DNA from: Deltaproteobacteria bacterium
Lineage (GTDB): Bacteria > Desulfobacterota > Desulfarculia > Adiutricales > Adiutricaceae
Reading direction: 5' to 3'
NCBI GenBank assembly: GCA_031276865.1
Contig: JAISMF010000077.1
Location: 18,350-82,349 of the forward strand
Length of the DNA stretch: 64,000 nucleotides
The notes below the pieces were generated by a model. It was not told where the DNA came from. It saw nothing but the letters and a program-made list of their open reading frames with translations, and did not search any database. Within the stretch, counting starts at the first letter, position 1, and each line of letters opens with the position of its first letter. This document shows, in pieces, positions 1 through 11,190 of the stretch. The translations under genes were made by a program, and so were the position numbers.

Positions 1-1557
1 TCCGTGACTCTGAATTTTTTAAAATTCACCGCCGGAAAATCATCCGGGCCGGCCGCTCTTCAAAGAGCGTTTTTTTAGCTTTTTTCACCATTATAACAGG
101 ACGTCTTATGAAAGAAATTCCCGTTTTCCGTTAAATTTTTGTAAGACCCGAGGCTCCTGAACCGGAACGGACGGCGCTTTTCTTCCGGCCGCGCTTTTGA
201 AGCGGCTTTCATCCGACTTATAGCGAACTATAAAAAATATCGGAAAATTTATAACTTTTTCAAAGGCGAACCGGCGAATCATATCCAGCCCCTCGCCCCG
301 GCCGGCCTTACCGAAGGGAAAAGCGGTCGCGGACGAAAAACGCCGACGAAAGAAGAGGACTCGGACCTTCTTAAGTGTTCCTTTAGTCCCTTGAAGGAAA
401 AAACGAAGCGTGAAAAAGAAAATCACTCCCAGGGGATGTCATCCTCGAGGAAAACCTAAAGCGACGCGGGGAAACCCGTTTAAAGCTTTCTGATTTTAAA
501 TTTCAAAAAGGACTAAAAAAGCGGGAATACTAAGCGTCGGCGAAAAACCGGAAAAGTCCCGCCTGGCGGAGGCTGGTTTTTAAAGATCCCCCCGCGGCGG
601 GGAAGCTTAAAAAAACAGCCGCTGAACGCCTTCGGGCCGCCGACTCGGTTGAAAATGGCGAAGCGGAAGAGAGCGGAGGGCGGAAAACCGCGGCCCCCGC
701 GGCTTTAGAGAAGGACCATATCCCTTTCCGAAGTTTGCTAGTTTATACAGCAAGAATAAACGCCTGTCAAGCCTTTTTTCAAGAAAAAATCAAGGGCGTT
801 TTTCCCCTTTTTCGGCTCGAAGATCCCGTATTTATTGACTTTTTTCCCCAAATGGCCTTCGAGGCCCAAAACCGGGCCAAAATTATTTTTTCAAATTCAG
901 GCCCTTTTTTCGGACCCCGGCTGTCCGGAAAAATCCCCCGGCGGCGCCCCCCGGCGGACAAGGGAAAAAAGGGCGAATTTCCGAAAAAAATCCGCGGATA
1001 TCGACCGTTTCCGGAAGCGTCATCCAGATATGGTGGAAATCAGCCTTCAATTTTTCCGCTAACGTTTTAACCGCAGAAACTTTTTTTCGCGTCTATTCTA
1101 TTAAAGCACACTTTTTCCGAAAAAGGAACGATTCCATACTAGAATTTTTTTTCTTTCAAGCTTCGCCCGGAGCCTTTCCAACGCCTGGTTGTTTGGACGG
1201 ATCTTAAAACGACTTCACCCATCTTTTAAAAACCTCCTCCACAAATAGACGAAAAGCAGGGGCGCGGTCTTCATTTAGTGGAGACAGGTTCCCGCGTTTT
1301 TTTCAGCCGGTGTCGGTTTGTCTTCCGGAAAGTTTAAATATTTTCCCCCCCGTTCGTTTCGGCCCTCGCCCCCGATCGTTTCACCCCCTTTTTCGTTTAA
1401 GGCGGACGGTTCCCCCCCCTTCCGGCCCTCCTTAATCCGCGGCCCCCCGAAAACCGGCGGAGCCGGAAAGACCAACGGAAATGGAAAGGCCCGGCGCCCC
1501 GCGGGGGCCGGGCCTGTAAATACCGGAGGTTTTTAAAAACCCCCGCCGGAATCCGTC

Positions 1558-2229
1558 CTAGAAGAAGGCGGCCGACTCCTCGACCCGGCCATCCTCCATC
1601 ACCAGATAGCGGCAGCCGACATCGGTTAAAAAGTCTTTATCGTGGCTCACTATTAAAAGGGGAAGCATCAACTCGTTTAAGATCTTCACGAGCCGCGCGC
1701 TCACCTTTCGGTCCAGATAGGTGGTGGGCTCGTCTAAGATGAGCATCCTAGGCTTGAGAGCCAGGGCGGTCCCTAAGGCCACCAACCTTTTTTCGCCTCC
1801 GGAAAGATCGTGGGTGATCCGATCCCGAAAGTTTTTTATGTCCAGCCTCTCCAGAACCTCGTCCACCACCCGCGCGGCCTCCCTTCGCCCGAGACCCATG
1901 TTCAAAGGCCCGAAGGCTATGTCGTCGGCCACCGTGGGGCAGAAGAGCTGGTCGTCGGCGTCCTGGAAGACGAATCCCATGCGCGGCCGCGCCTTTTGAA
2001 AATCCCTCTCGCGGACGCGCGGCTCCCCGAAGATCTTAACCGCGCCGGAATCGGGGCGGATGAGGCCCATGATTATGGACAGGGTGGTGGTTTTGCCGCT
2101 CCCGTTGGACCCCACGAGCGCCACCCTTTCCCCGTCCTCCACTTTGAGATTCACCCCCTTTAAAACGGGAGGCCGGCCTTTGTAGGCGAAAGTCACGTCC
2201 ACAAGCTCGATCAAGGGCTCAGACGGCAT
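1558..2229 (-). CDS. cbiO: Energy-coupling factor (cobalt/nickel-type) transporter ATP-binding protein
   Basis: Walker A GSNGSGKTT, signature LSGGEKR, Walker B LILDEPTTYLD; overlaps the CbiQ-like gene upstream. Confidence 0.9.
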   Translation of the reverse strand: MPSEPLIELVDVTFAYKGRPPVLKGVNLKVEDGERVALVGSNGSGKTTTLSIIMGLIRPDSGAVKIFGEPRVRERDFQKARPRMGFVFQDADDQLFCPTVADDIAFGPLNMGLGRREAARVVDEVLERLDIKNFRDRITHDLSGGEKRLVALGTALALKPRMLILDEPTTYLDRKVSARLVKILNELMLPLLIVSHDKDFLTDVGCRYLVMEDGRVEESAAFF

Positions 2230-2974
2230 CTCTGTACTCCACCATGAAGATAAGAAGGCACATCGTTATGACGAATAGCAAATCCGCCAAACCGAAACGT
2301 CGCTCGAACTTGATCCAGAAGCGCCCCCGGTAGCCCCGGCAGAGCATGGCCGCCAGCACCCGATCGGCCCGCTCGAAACCGCGCACCAGCAGCATGCCGC
2401 AGAGATTGGCGACGCTTTTAAGGGCGTGCCCGCTCACCCGCGCCCTGAAGCCCCTTATCCGCATGGCGTTGCGCAGGCGGCGGTACTCGTCTCCCACCAC
2501 TTGTATGTAGCGGGTCATAAGAAGCATCAGGGCTATCATCTTCTCCGGAACCCCCAGGGCCCTCGCCCCGGCGAGGAGGTCGTGGACCGAGGAGTCGCCT
2601 ATGATGGACGCCGCCCCCAGGGTTATGGCCAGGGCCTTCACGGAAACGACGATGGAGAGATCCACCCCCTCCCGGGTGAAGGCGAATCCCAGAACGCTTC
2701 CCGCCGGAACGCCCCCGGCGTAGGAGAAGGGAAGAAAGAGCCAGATGAAGATTAAAAAGACGTTCACCGCCAAGACCTTCCAAAGGCTCCCGGGGGAGAA
2801 GAGCTTCCCCGAGAAGGCGGCCAGGATGAGGGAACCGAAAAATCCGGCCGCCGCCCCCTCCCTGGTTTCAAGGATGGCGAGAAGCGCGGACCAGACCGCC
2901 AGGACCACCACCTTCAGTCTGGGGTCGACCGAGTTTATGAAAAACACCGAATTTTTCCGCTCCGTCCGTTCCAT
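2219..2974 (-). CDS. cbiQ: Energy-coupling factor transporter transmembrane protein CbiQ-like
   Basis: Hydrophobic CbiQ-like protein with MLLMTRYIQVVGDEYRRLRNAMRIRGF and MLCRGYRGRF coupling motifs; next to cbiO. Confidence 0.88.
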   Translation of the reverse strand: MERTERKNSVFFINSVDPRLKVVVLAVWSALLAILETREGAAAGFFGSLILAAFSGKLFSPGSLWKVLAVNVFLIFIWLFLPFSYAGGVPAGSVLGFAFTREGVDLSIVVSVKALAITLGAASIIGDSSVHDLLAGARALGVPEKMIALMLLMTRYIQVVGDEYRRLRNAMRIRGFRARVSGHALKSVANLCGMLLVRGFERADRVLAAMLCRGYRGRFWIKFERRFGLADLLFVITMCLLIFMVEYRDAV

Positions 2975-3314
2975 GCTCCCTCTCCGGCGGGTCGCTCGTT
3001 TTCCGTTTTTACCGCCCCGCTTCGGTCGTTTTTTTGGCGCCTTCGTTCATCCTCAATTCGCTTGCCGCTTCGTTTTTTGGTTTACTCTAGTTCGCGAAAG
3101 CTCCTTTACGTCTTCTCCGCTTCGCTTTTCTCCGCTTCCGTCCCGTTTAGCTCCTCTCTTTTCGATTGCGTATATTTTAGGTTCCGTTCGATTCCGTTCG
3201 TTTACGTTTCGCCGCGTTTTCGGTGGCTTCATTATTTCAAGTTCCATCGCCGAGTCTTAGATTTTCATGGATATTATTAGAATTTCCTTGATATCTCTCG
3301 ATATTATTCAAAAT

Positions 3315-3456
3315 TCGCCGCCCGCGCGAAAAATCCGTCATTTAAAAACTGATAGAGACGCTATACAAAATATGGAATTATTATAATTATTATATGGCAC
3401 ATAAAGTAGTGGGTTTCACATATTCAAATATCTCGGAGGTTTTCGCGGTCGCGTCA
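3315..3456. mobile_element. MITE-like family B element (left end degraded)
   Basis: GATAGAGACGCTATACAAAATATGGA...GGTTTTCGCGGTCGCGTCAAA matches 25315-25421. Confidence 0.55.
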
Positions 3457-4111
3457 AAATTTCCGTTTTTCTTCGCTTTTCATCTATAGTCAAATGTTTT
3501 CATCACTTTATGTAGTATTACCTGTTTTTAAATATTTTATATATTTTTTTATTATTTTTATTAATTTTTATTTATTTTATATATATATCCTATTTTAGAC
3601 GCTTTTATAAACTTTTATTTAAAATTCATCGTCCGGGCCTTCCCGTCCAAACCGTCTCCCGAACCCGCCTCTAGCCCTCGCAAAACCCGCCTCAAGCCCG
3701 CTTTAGACTCCCCGAAAGCTCCCCTTAGAGTCTTCGAGGCGGCGAAAAGACGCAATCCAAGGGGGCGCCCCCCTCTTTTTGGAAGGGCGGAATCCGTTTC
3801 GTACGGATGGGGAGATGCTTAAGATTTACCACGAAAAGGCCGGAAAACAAAGAATTACTCCGCCCGGAGGGGGAGGCCCCCCATTTTTCCGGACTTTCGC
3901 GCCCGGGCCTTCCGGACTCGCCGCGGGAGGCGCCCGGAAGGGGGGCTGTCCCCGAATACCGTTGTTTTTAAAGGGCCCCTGTGCTATAAATTTCCCCAGT
4001 TTCCAGCCGCCGGAACTCCCCCGTCCGGGGATCTCCCTCCTCGTATTTTCACGCTCCCGCCGCTAAGGAGAATACCCCGACGCCAATCCGGGGCGCCTCC
4101 TCGAGGTCCCT

Positions 4112-5110
4112 ATGCCTCCCTTAGTCACCATTCTGGCCTTCATCAGCGACTGGATCATAGGAGATCCCCAGAACTGGCCGCACCCGGTCCGCTACATCGG
4201 AAAGCTCATCGACCTCGGGGAGGAGTTCGCCCGCCGAACCTTGAAGGCCCTCGGAAAGGAGAGCCCCCTGGCCTTCACCGTGGCCGGAGCGTTTTTGTGG
4301 GTCATGGTGGTGGGCGCGACCGCCGTCCTCGCGGGGCTCATCCTCCACCTCTCCTTCAAGGCGGGCCTGATAGTCTGGATCGTCTGCTCGGTCTATCTGG
4401 TCTTCGCTTTAATCTGCCTGAGGGATCTCTTAAACCACACCGCCCGGGTCGAGGAGCGGCTGCGGGCGGGGGATTTGGAGGGGGCCAGGGAGCGCCTCTC
4501 CTGGATCGTGGGTAGGGACACGGCGCCCCTGGACGCCGCGGGCGTCCGCCGGGCGGAAATCGAGACTCTGGCCGAAAACTTTTCCGACGGATTGGTGGCC
4601 CCCCTCTTCTACCTGGCCCTGGGCGGACCGATCTTAGGCTGGATCTACAAGGCCGCGAACACCCTGGACAGCATGGTGGGCTATCAAAACGAGAAGTACC
4701 TCCATCTGGGGAAGGTATCGGCCCGCCTGGACGACGTCTTGAACTTCCCGCCCTCCAGGCTCGCGGCCCTCCTTTTAGTCCTCGCGGCCCGTCTTTTGGG
4801 CCGGGATCACGAAGAGGCCCTGAAAACCTGGCGGGAGGAGGGCGGCCACCACTCCAGCCCCAACTCCGGCCAAACCGAGGCCGCCATGGCCGGGGCCTTG
4901 GGGATCTACCTGGGGGGCACCTACTCCTACCAGGGGGTGATCCATCCCAAACCCAAGCTCCACGGAAGCGGCCGGGAGGCGGACGGAGGCGACGTGGCCG
5001 CGGCCGAGGACATGGTGAAGGTGGGGACCATCCTGGCCCTCGCCGGGGCGCTGGCGGTGGAGACCCTCATCCTCCTCTTGCTAGGCGCCGCCGCCTGGAC
5101 GCCGGCCTGA
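4112..5110 (+). CDS. cbiB: Adenosylcobinamide-phosphate synthase CbiB/CobD
   Basis: Motifs DWIIGDPQNWPHPVRYIGKLI, ETLAENFSDGLVAPLFY, ANTLDSMVGYQNEKY and GHHSSPNSGQTEAAMAGAL are characteristic. Confidence 0.92.
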   Translation: MPPLVTILAFISDWIIGDPQNWPHPVRYIGKLIDLGEEFARRTLKALGKESPLAFTVAGAFLWVMVVGATAVLAGLILHLSFKAGLIVWIVCSVYLVFALICLRDLLNHTARVEERLRAGDLEGARERLSWIVGRDTAPLDAAGVRRAEIETLAENFSDGLVAPLFYLALGGPILGWIYKAANTLDSMVGYQNEKYLHLGKVSARLDDVLNFPPSRLAALLLVLAARLLGRDHEEALKTWREEGGHHSSPNSGQTEAAMAGALGIYLGGTYSYQGVIHPKPKLHGSGREADGGDVAAAEDMVKVGTILALAGALAVETLILLLLGAAAWTPA

Positions 5111-5280
5111 GGCCCGGGCGCCTTTAAATTCCCCTTGAAACGCCAGGCCTGTAAATGGCGGGCGGCCCCTGGGCCGAAGACGCCCCGCCCTTTTTTCGCC
5201 TTGAGAAACGATTCCGCCGCCCCCCGGATGGAAAAACCCGTTCCTTTCACACGTCTTAAGCCAAACGCCGCCTTCATTCG

Positions 5281-5314
5281 GAGAGGCCGGCGGAAACCCG
5301 CCGGCCTCTCTTTT
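5281..5314 (+). terminator. Hairpin plus T-tract (terminator/attenuator-like)
   Basis: GAGAGGCCGGCGG-AAAC-CCGCCGGCCTCTC followed by TTTT, between cbiB and the aminotransferase. Confidence 0.6.
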
Positions 5315-5326
5315 CAGGATCCCCAA

Positions 5327-6391
5327 TTGACCGCTCACATTCACGGCGGAAGAGTCTTCGAGGCCGCCCGGGAGCTTTCCCTTCCCTGGGAGGATATCCT
5401 GGACTTCTCCGCCAACATAAACCCCTTGGGACAGCCGCCGGGCTTGAAAGAGCGCCTCTTTTCCCAATTCGCCGCGACCGTCCACTACCCGGACATGTCG
5501 GCGGAGGGATTCACCCAGGCCGCGGCCGAAAAAAGCGGACTCCCTTTGGACTGCGTCTTCCCCGGGGCGGGCTCCACCCCCCACATAAGGATGCTCGCCC
5601 GCTTCTTTTCTCCGAAAAAACCCCTCATCCTGGCTCCGGCCTTCGCCGAGTACGCCGAGTCCCTGGTCGCCCGGGGGCTGCGGCCCGACTACGTCTACGC
5701 CCGGGAAAAGGACGGCTTTCTGCCGGTTTTGGCGATTTTAGACGAGATCCGAAAAAGGGAGCCGGATTTGATCTTTCTGGCCAACCCCGCCAACCCCACC
5801 GGGCGTTTGGTCCCCGAAGAGACGCTTCAAGGGCTCCTTTCCTACGGAACGGAGAAGAGGATCCCCGTCATCGTGGACGAGGCCTTCATCGACTTCACTT
5901 TCCGAAAATCCATGGAGGGGCTGGTGACCAAACACCCCCACCTCGTGGTCCTGCGCTCGCTCACCAAGGTCTTCGCGGTGCCGGGCCTAAGGCTCGCCTA
6001 TCTGGCCGCCTCCCCCGGGCTGGTTTCGGAGTTTAAAAGCCGGATGGAGCCCTGGCCCATAAACTTCATGGCGCTGGAGGCCGGCATATACTCTTTGGGA
6101 AAAGAGGACTTTATAAAGGAGACCCCGCTTAAGACCCGGGAGTACCGCGACGCTCTCGCGGACGTTTTAAAAACCATAGGCGATCTCACGCCCTCGGACG
6201 CGAACTTCGTTCTCGTCCGGACGGAACCCTCGAGGGGCCGGAGGATCCGGCGCGCCCTCTATCAAAAAGGGATCCTGGTCCGCGACGCCTCCAACTTCCA
6301 GGGCCTGGGGGAGGGCTACCTCAGATTCGCCGTGCGGCCCCCCAAAGAGACGGAGGTCTTGAAAAAGGCCTTAAGGGAAATCGATGCCTGA
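5327..6391 (+). CDS. cobD: Threonine-phosphate decarboxylase / histidinol-phosphate aminotransferase-like (CobD/CobC type)
   Basis: Fold-type I aminotransferase: HGGRVFEAARE, DFSANINPLG, SLTKVFAVPGLRLAY. The ORF track opens at 5135, but the hairpin at 5281-5314 and homology suggest a start near TTG 5327 with an AGGA upstream. Confidence 0.8.
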   Translation: MTAHIHGGRVFEAARELSLPWEDILDFSANINPLGQPPGLKERLFSQFAATVHYPDMSAEGFTQAAAEKSGLPLDCVFPGAGSTPHIRMLARFFSPKKPLILAPAFAEYAESLVARGLRPDYVYAREKDGFLPVLAILDEIRKREPDLIFLANPANPTGRLVPEETLQGLLSYGTEKRIPVIVDEAFIDFTFRKSMEGLVTKHPHLVVLRSLTKVFAVPGLRLAYLAASPGLVSEFKSRMEPWPINFMALEAGIYSLGKEDFIKETPLKTREYRDALADVLKTIGDLTPSDANFVLVRTEPSRGRRIRRALYQKGILVRDASNFQGLGEGYLRFAVRPPKETEVLKKALREIDA

Positions 6392-7226
6392 GCTCCCCGA
6401 GGCCCAAACCACGGTCGACGATCTAAGGCTCCTTTTAGCGGGGCGAAGGATAAGGGACGTCCTGGTGAAGGATTCGGGCGTCCTGGGAGCCGGCACCGTT
6501 TCTCCGGAACGCTTCCGGGGCCGGGAGCTCCTAGCCCCCGAACGGCTGGGAAAGGCGGTTTTGCTCCCCGCCCGAGGATCCCTCTTCATCCTGGCCTCTT
6601 TAAGGATGACCGGGCAGTTTTTGAGCGGGCCGCTTCCGGAAAAAAACCCCCTGGAAAGCTTCCCCCGCCACGTCCGTCTAGCCTTGCGCCTGGAAAAGAA
6701 TTCTCCCCGGGAAAACCCCGCGGCCCTTTTTTTTCGGGACCAGCGAAAATTCGGGCGCCTCTATTTTTTCGACCGGGAGGGACTTTCCGCCTTTCTGGAA
6801 AAATCCGCCCCCGGCCCGGACGCCCTGACGATCGATCCCAAGGACTTCCACGAAAGGTTGAGCCGCGGCCGGGCCCCGGTGAAAAACCTGCTTTTACAGC
6901 AAAAACTCGTAAGCGGTCTGGGAAACATCTACGCGACCGAGGCCCTCTTCGCGGCCGGCATCTCTCCGGAGCGCCCCGGAAACGAGCTCTCCTTGAAAGA
7001 AAGCGCGCTTCTGTTGAAAAAAATAAAGGAGATCCTCTTAGAGGCGGTGAGCCTCAGGGGCTCCACGGTGAAGGATTACCGGGCCCCCTTGGGGCCCGGC
7101 TCCTATCAAACCCGCCACCAGGCCTACGGCAAGGCCGGGGAAAAGTGCCCCCTCTGCGGAAGGCCCTTTAAAAAGATCGCCTTAGGCGGCCGAGGCACGG
7201 TGTTTTGCCCCGGCTGCCAGAAATAG
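6384..7226 (+). CDS. mutM: Formamidopyrimidine-DNA glycosylase (Fpg/MutM)
   Basis: N-terminal MPELPEAQTT, QQKLVSGLGNIYATEALF, C-terminal zinc finger CPLCGRPF...TVFCPGCQ. Confidence 0.92.
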   Translation: MPELPEAQTTVDDLRLLLAGRRIRDVLVKDSGVLGAGTVSPERFRGRELLAPERLGKAVLLPARGSLFILASLRMTGQFLSGPLPEKNPLESFPRHVRLALRLEKNSPRENPAALFFRDQRKFGRLYFFDREGLSAFLEKSAPGPDALTIDPKDFHERLSRGRAPVKNLLLQQKLVSGLGNIYATEALFAAGISPERPGNELSLKESALLLKKIKEILLEAVSLRGSTVKDYRAPLGPGSYQTRHQAYGKAGEKCPLCGRPFKKIALGGRGTVFCPGCQK

Positions 7227-7509
7227 CCGGAGGGGAATTTTCTCCCCGCCCTGAAAACCCCGGCCTCTTGGAAGGCGGCCGCCCTGAAGCCGCCCGGCGC
7301 CCTTTCCTTTGGGCGGACCCACCTTCCCGGCGAAGTCTCCGCCTGAACGCCTTCTTTTTTTCGGCGGTCCTCCCCCCGCCCGCCGCCGCGCCCCCTCGGG
7401 CGGGGAATCCCTCCCGAAACGTTTCCTCCCGGCTTGGCCCGCAGAAGGGCTCTCCTCCATCGCGCCGGAGCTTTTCAAGGCCCCGGCCGCTTTAATTTCC
7501 GCCGCCATC

Positions 7510-8685
7510 ATGATCGTCCCCTCCCGCACCGGCCTCGAGGTCTTCCTCGCGCGCAACGCCCACCTCTACCGGGATAAAACCCTGGCCCTGTTCGCCAACC
7601 AGGCCTCGGTGGGTCCGGGTTACATCCACTCCCTCGCCTTTATCGACTCCGAGCTCCCGGGCTCCGTTATCAGGCTGTTCAGCCCCCAGCACGGCTTTTA
7701 CGGGGAGAAGCAGGACAACATGATCCCCTCGGCGCATTTCCGGATGCGAGACGGCCGCGACGTCTACTCCCTCTACGGGGAGACGCGCTCCCCCACGGAC
7801 GAGATGATGAAAGGCCTGGACGCCGTGGTGGCGGATCTCCAGGATGTGGGGACCCGGGTCTACACCTTCCAGCAGAGCCTGTCCCTTCTCTTGGAGAAGG
7901 CGGGGGAAACCGGAACCGAGATCGTAGTCCTCGACCGTCCCAACCCCATAGGCGGACTGGCGCGGGAAGGGAACCTCACGGATCCGGACTGCCTCTCCTT
8001 TGTGGGCCTCCACCCCCTACCCATGCGCCACGGCCTCACCATGGGGGAGCTGGCCTTGTACATGAACTCCAGGCTGAAAAAACCCGCCCGCTTAAGCGTC
8101 TCCCCCATGCTCAACTGGTGGCGGAAGTTCCACTTCTCCGACACCAAGCTTCCCTGGGTGGCGCCCTCCCCCAACATGCCGGATCCGGTCACGGCTCTTC
8201 TTTATCCCGGAACCGTCCTCTTCGAGGGCACCACCCTCTCCGAGGGCCGGGGCACCACCCAACCCTTCCGCTTGGTGGGGTCCCCCTTCATCGACTCGGC
8301 CGCTTTGAAAAAATACCTCGACGCCCAAAGCCCGCCCGGGGCGGTCTTCCGGGAGGTCTGTTTCGAGCCCTGTTTCAACAAACACGCCGGAAAGGTCTGC
8401 CGCGGGGTGGAGATCCACCCCGTCTCCCGCTCCTTTCAGCCCCTGCGGGCGGCCCTCACCATCCTGGAGGCCGTCTTGAGGCTCCACCCGAAGGAGAATA
8501 TCCTTATAGATCCCCCCTACGAGTACGACTACGAGCGGCGGCCCATAGACCTCATCCTGGGTCGAAAAAGCGTGTTCGACGCCCTGCGAAACGGGGAGAG
8601 CGCCTGGAAACTCTGCGAGGGCTTTCAAGACGAGGTGAGCGACTTCAACAAAATAATCAAGGATTTTCTCCTCTACCCCGACTAA
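7510..8685 (+). CDS. DUF1343 family protein (NamZ-like exo-beta-N-acetylmuramidase)
   Basis: LFANQASVGPGYIHSL, FSPQHGFYGEKQDN, DLQDVGTRVYTF, VLDRPNPIGG, EGTTLSEGRGTTQPF. ORF opens at 7309; start near ATG 7510 is likelier. Confidence 0.87.
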   Translation: MIVPSRTGLEVFLARNAHLYRDKTLALFANQASVGPGYIHSLAFIDSELPGSVIRLFSPQHGFYGEKQDNMIPSAHFRMRDGRDVYSLYGETRSPTDEMMKGLDAVVADLQDVGTRVYTFQQSLSLLLEKAGETGTEIVVLDRPNPIGGLAREGNLTDPDCLSFVGLHPLPMRHGLTMGELALYMNSRLKKPARLSVSPMLNWWRKFHFSDTKLPWVAPSPNMPDPVTALLYPGTVLFEGTTLSEGRGTTQPFRLVGSPFIDSAALKKYLDAQSPPGAVFREVCFEPCFNKHAGKVCRGVEIHPVSRSFQPLRAALTILEAVLRLHPKENILIDPPYEYDYERRPIDLILGRKSVFDALRNGESAWKLCEGFQDEVSDFNKIIKDFLLYPD

Positions 8686-9383
8686 GAGACATATATGGAA
8701 AGAAAAAAGGGTAAAGGGTTAAAGGGTTGAACGAGTAAAGGGCGAATGGATATGGGATTAATTAGGGATGAAGGGAATGAGCGAACGAGGAATAGGGAAA
8801 AAAAGAGAAAAAATGAAAACTTGATGAAATGGATTAAGAGGGAAAGAAAGAAGCGGGAAAGAGAAAAAACACCCCGAAACTGAAAGAATTATTTTTAACG
8901 GCGAGGCTCAGGGCGGGGAGGCGGATGATATAAACGCCCGGACGCTTCCCGCCTTAAGAAGCTCCCTCCCCTTAAACCTTTGCCTTTTCAGGAAGATTTC
9001 CGCCCGCGGGGGCGTTTCCTCCGAGGGGTTTTTCCGCCCGTAAAACCGTCGGCCTAGGCGCTCCGCCCGCTTTTCCAAACGTCATCCAGTCATATTCATA
9101 TTTTCATACGCGTCATGTTCGGCTATATCCAAAATAGCCCAGGGGCTTCAAGTCCCGAACCGAAGTTTCCGAAAAAAACTCAAAGGAAGAAACGCGCCCC
9201 CGAAGCGTCCCGGTGGCCGTTTTAAAGTTGCGGGAGAGGCGAAAGGCCGCGATTTTTCCGCTTTAGGCCCTAGGTTGTGTTACAATTATTTAAGGTTTTT
9301 TAAACCTGTAAATAAATATCCTTCGCGGGCAGCGAAACCGCCCCCGCGCCCGGCCCACATCAGGCGGACAGATAGGTGTAAAT

Positions 9384-11147
9384 ATGGGTCACTTAACTCC
9401 GGTGGTAACCACGATTGAAGAAAACTGCTGCAACTGCCAGCGCTGCATCTCCGCCTGCCCCGTCAAGTTCGCGAACGACGCCTCCTCCGGAAACACGGTG
9501 AAGGTCGTCCATGACCTCTGCATAGGCTGCGGAGCCTGCCTGGAAGCCTGCCAGCACGCGGCCAGGGTGGGAGTGGACGATTTTCCGGCTTTCTTGAAAG
9601 ACCTCCACAGCGGAGTGCCGATGATAGCCATCGTGGCTCCGGCCGTGGCCGCCACCTTCCCCGGCCTCTATCTGAATTTCAACGGCTGGCTCTTAAGCCT
9701 GGGCGTGAAGGCCGTCTTCGACGTGAGTTTCGGAGCCGAGCTCACGGTTAAAAGCTACGTGGAGCAGATAAAGGTTCTCCGCCCCAGGACGGTCCTGGCC
9801 CAACCGTGTCCGGCCATCGTGACCTTCTGCGAGATCTACCAGCCCCAGCTTTTAAAACTCCTAGCCAAGTCCGACAGCCCCATGCTCCACTCCATGAAGA
9901 TGATCAGGGCCTTCCTGCCGGAGTACAACAACTGCAAGATAGCCGTCATGAGCCCCTGCTACGCCAAACGCCGGGAGTTCGACGAGACGGGCTACGGGGA
10001 CTACAACGTCACCTACATCAGTTTGAAAAAACACATAACCGAAAACAACATAGATTTAAACGACTTCGAGCCGGTCATGTTTCCCGAGCCCCTGGCGGAA
10101 AGGGCGGTGCTCTTCTCCATGCCGGGCGGACTTATGAAGACCGTGGAGCGCTACGTTCCGGACATCTCGGACGACACTAGGAAAATCGAGGGGGTGAACA
10201 ACATCTACCCCTATCTGGAAACCCTGTGGAAGTCCTACGAGGAGGAGAAGACCCCGCTTTTAATCGACGCCTTGAACTGCGAATGCGGCTGCAACGGCGG
10301 AACGGGGGTTCCGGAACGGGAAGATAGAAGCATGGACGAACTCGACTACCTCGTAAAGGAGCGTAGCAGGAGCCTTAAAGAGTATTACAAGGAGAAGACC
10401 AAATCCAGGACCATCTTCAAACGCAAAAACGCGGGTGAGGTGGTAAACGACTTGGTGGCCCGTTACTGGAAGGCCGGACTCTACACCAGGGGCTACACCG
10501 ATCACTCCAGAAACTTCAAACCCACCACCCTCACAAACGAGGATCGAGACAGGATAGCCAAACTCATCGGGAAGGACTCGGAGGATAAATTCTTCAACTG
10601 CCCCAGCTGCGGCTACAACTCCTGCGCCAAGATGATCATGGCCATCCACTTCGGCTGCAACACCGAGGAGAACTGCCACCACTACCTCATCGATCGCACT
10701 GAATCCGGCCGCACGCATTTAAGAAACATCATAAACATCGGCACCTCTATATCGGACTCCGTATCGGCCGCCGAATCCACAATCAACGCCATGAGCGATG
10801 GCATGGACAACATCAAGTCGCTTTCCTCCAAGATAGGGGACGTGCTTAAAAGCATCGAGGATATCTCCTTTCAGACCAACATTTTGGCCCTGAACGCCGC
10901 GGTGGAGGCCGCCCGGGCGGGCGAGGCCGGCGCCGGCTTCGCCGTGGTGGCCGACGAGGTGAGAAACCTGGCCGGCCGCAGCGCCTCCGCCGTAAACGAG
11001 TCCCGACGCATGATCGAAAAGACCCAGGCCAGCGTCCTGGACGGGGTGGAGAGCACCCAGAGCGTCAAAGACACCTTCATGGGCCTGAAAACCACGGCGC
11101 TGAGCATAACCGAAACCGTGAACGAAATTGAAAAAGAACTGGAGTAG
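9384..11147 (+). CDS. [FeFe]-hydrogenase-like sensor fused to a methyl-accepting (MCP) signalling domain
   Basis: 2x[4Fe-4S] ferredoxin ([27 protein letters not shown]), H-cluster-like segments ([41 protein letters not shown]), extra Cys cluster ([14 protein letters not shown]), MCP hairpin ([42 protein letters not shown]). Confidence 0.88.
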   Translation: MGHLTPVVTTIEENCCNCQRCISACPVKFANDASSGNTVKVVHDLCIGCGACLEACQHAARVGVDDFPAFLKDLHSGVPMIAIVAPAVAATFPGLYLNFNGWLLSLGVKAVFDVSFGAELTVKSYVEQIKVLRPRTVLAQPCPAIVTFCEIYQPQLLKLLAKSDSPMLHSMKMIRAFLPEYNNCKIAVMSPCYAKRREFDETGYGDYNVTYISLKKHITENNIDLNDFEPVMFPEPLAERAVLFSMPGGLMKTVERYVPDISDDTRKIEGVNNIYPYLETLWKSYEEEKTPLLIDALNCECGCNGGTGVPEREDRSMDELDYLVKERSRSLKEYYKEKTKSRTIFKRKNAGEVVNDLVARYWKAGLYTRGYTDHSRNFKPTTLTNEDRDRIAKLIGKDSEDKFFNCPSCGYNSCAKMIMAIHFGCNTEENCHHYLIDRTESGRTHLRNIINIGTSISDSVSAAESTINAMSDGMDNIKSLSSKIGDVLKSIEDISFQTNILALNAAVEAARAGEAGAGFAVVADEVRNLAGRSASAVNESRRMIEKTQASVLDGVESTQSVKDTFMGLKTTALSITETVNEIEKELE

Positions 11148-11151
11148 CCGA

Positions 11152-11190
11152 GGGACGCTTTAGGGCGGCCCTGAAGCGAGTCCCTTTTTT
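11152..11190 (+). terminator. Rho-independent terminator-like hairpin after the hydrogenase-MCP gene
   Basis: gggacGCTTtagggc-gg-ccctgAAGCgagtccc followed by T6. Confidence 0.65.

Noticed and set aside
106-1536. Several short ORFs at the start of the window
   Set aside because: Low complexity, overlapping on both strands, no recognisable motifs or convincing start signals.
4000-4111. Cobalamin riboswitch upstream of cbiB
   Set aside because: No recognisable B12 box sequence found by eye; a covariance search would be decisive.
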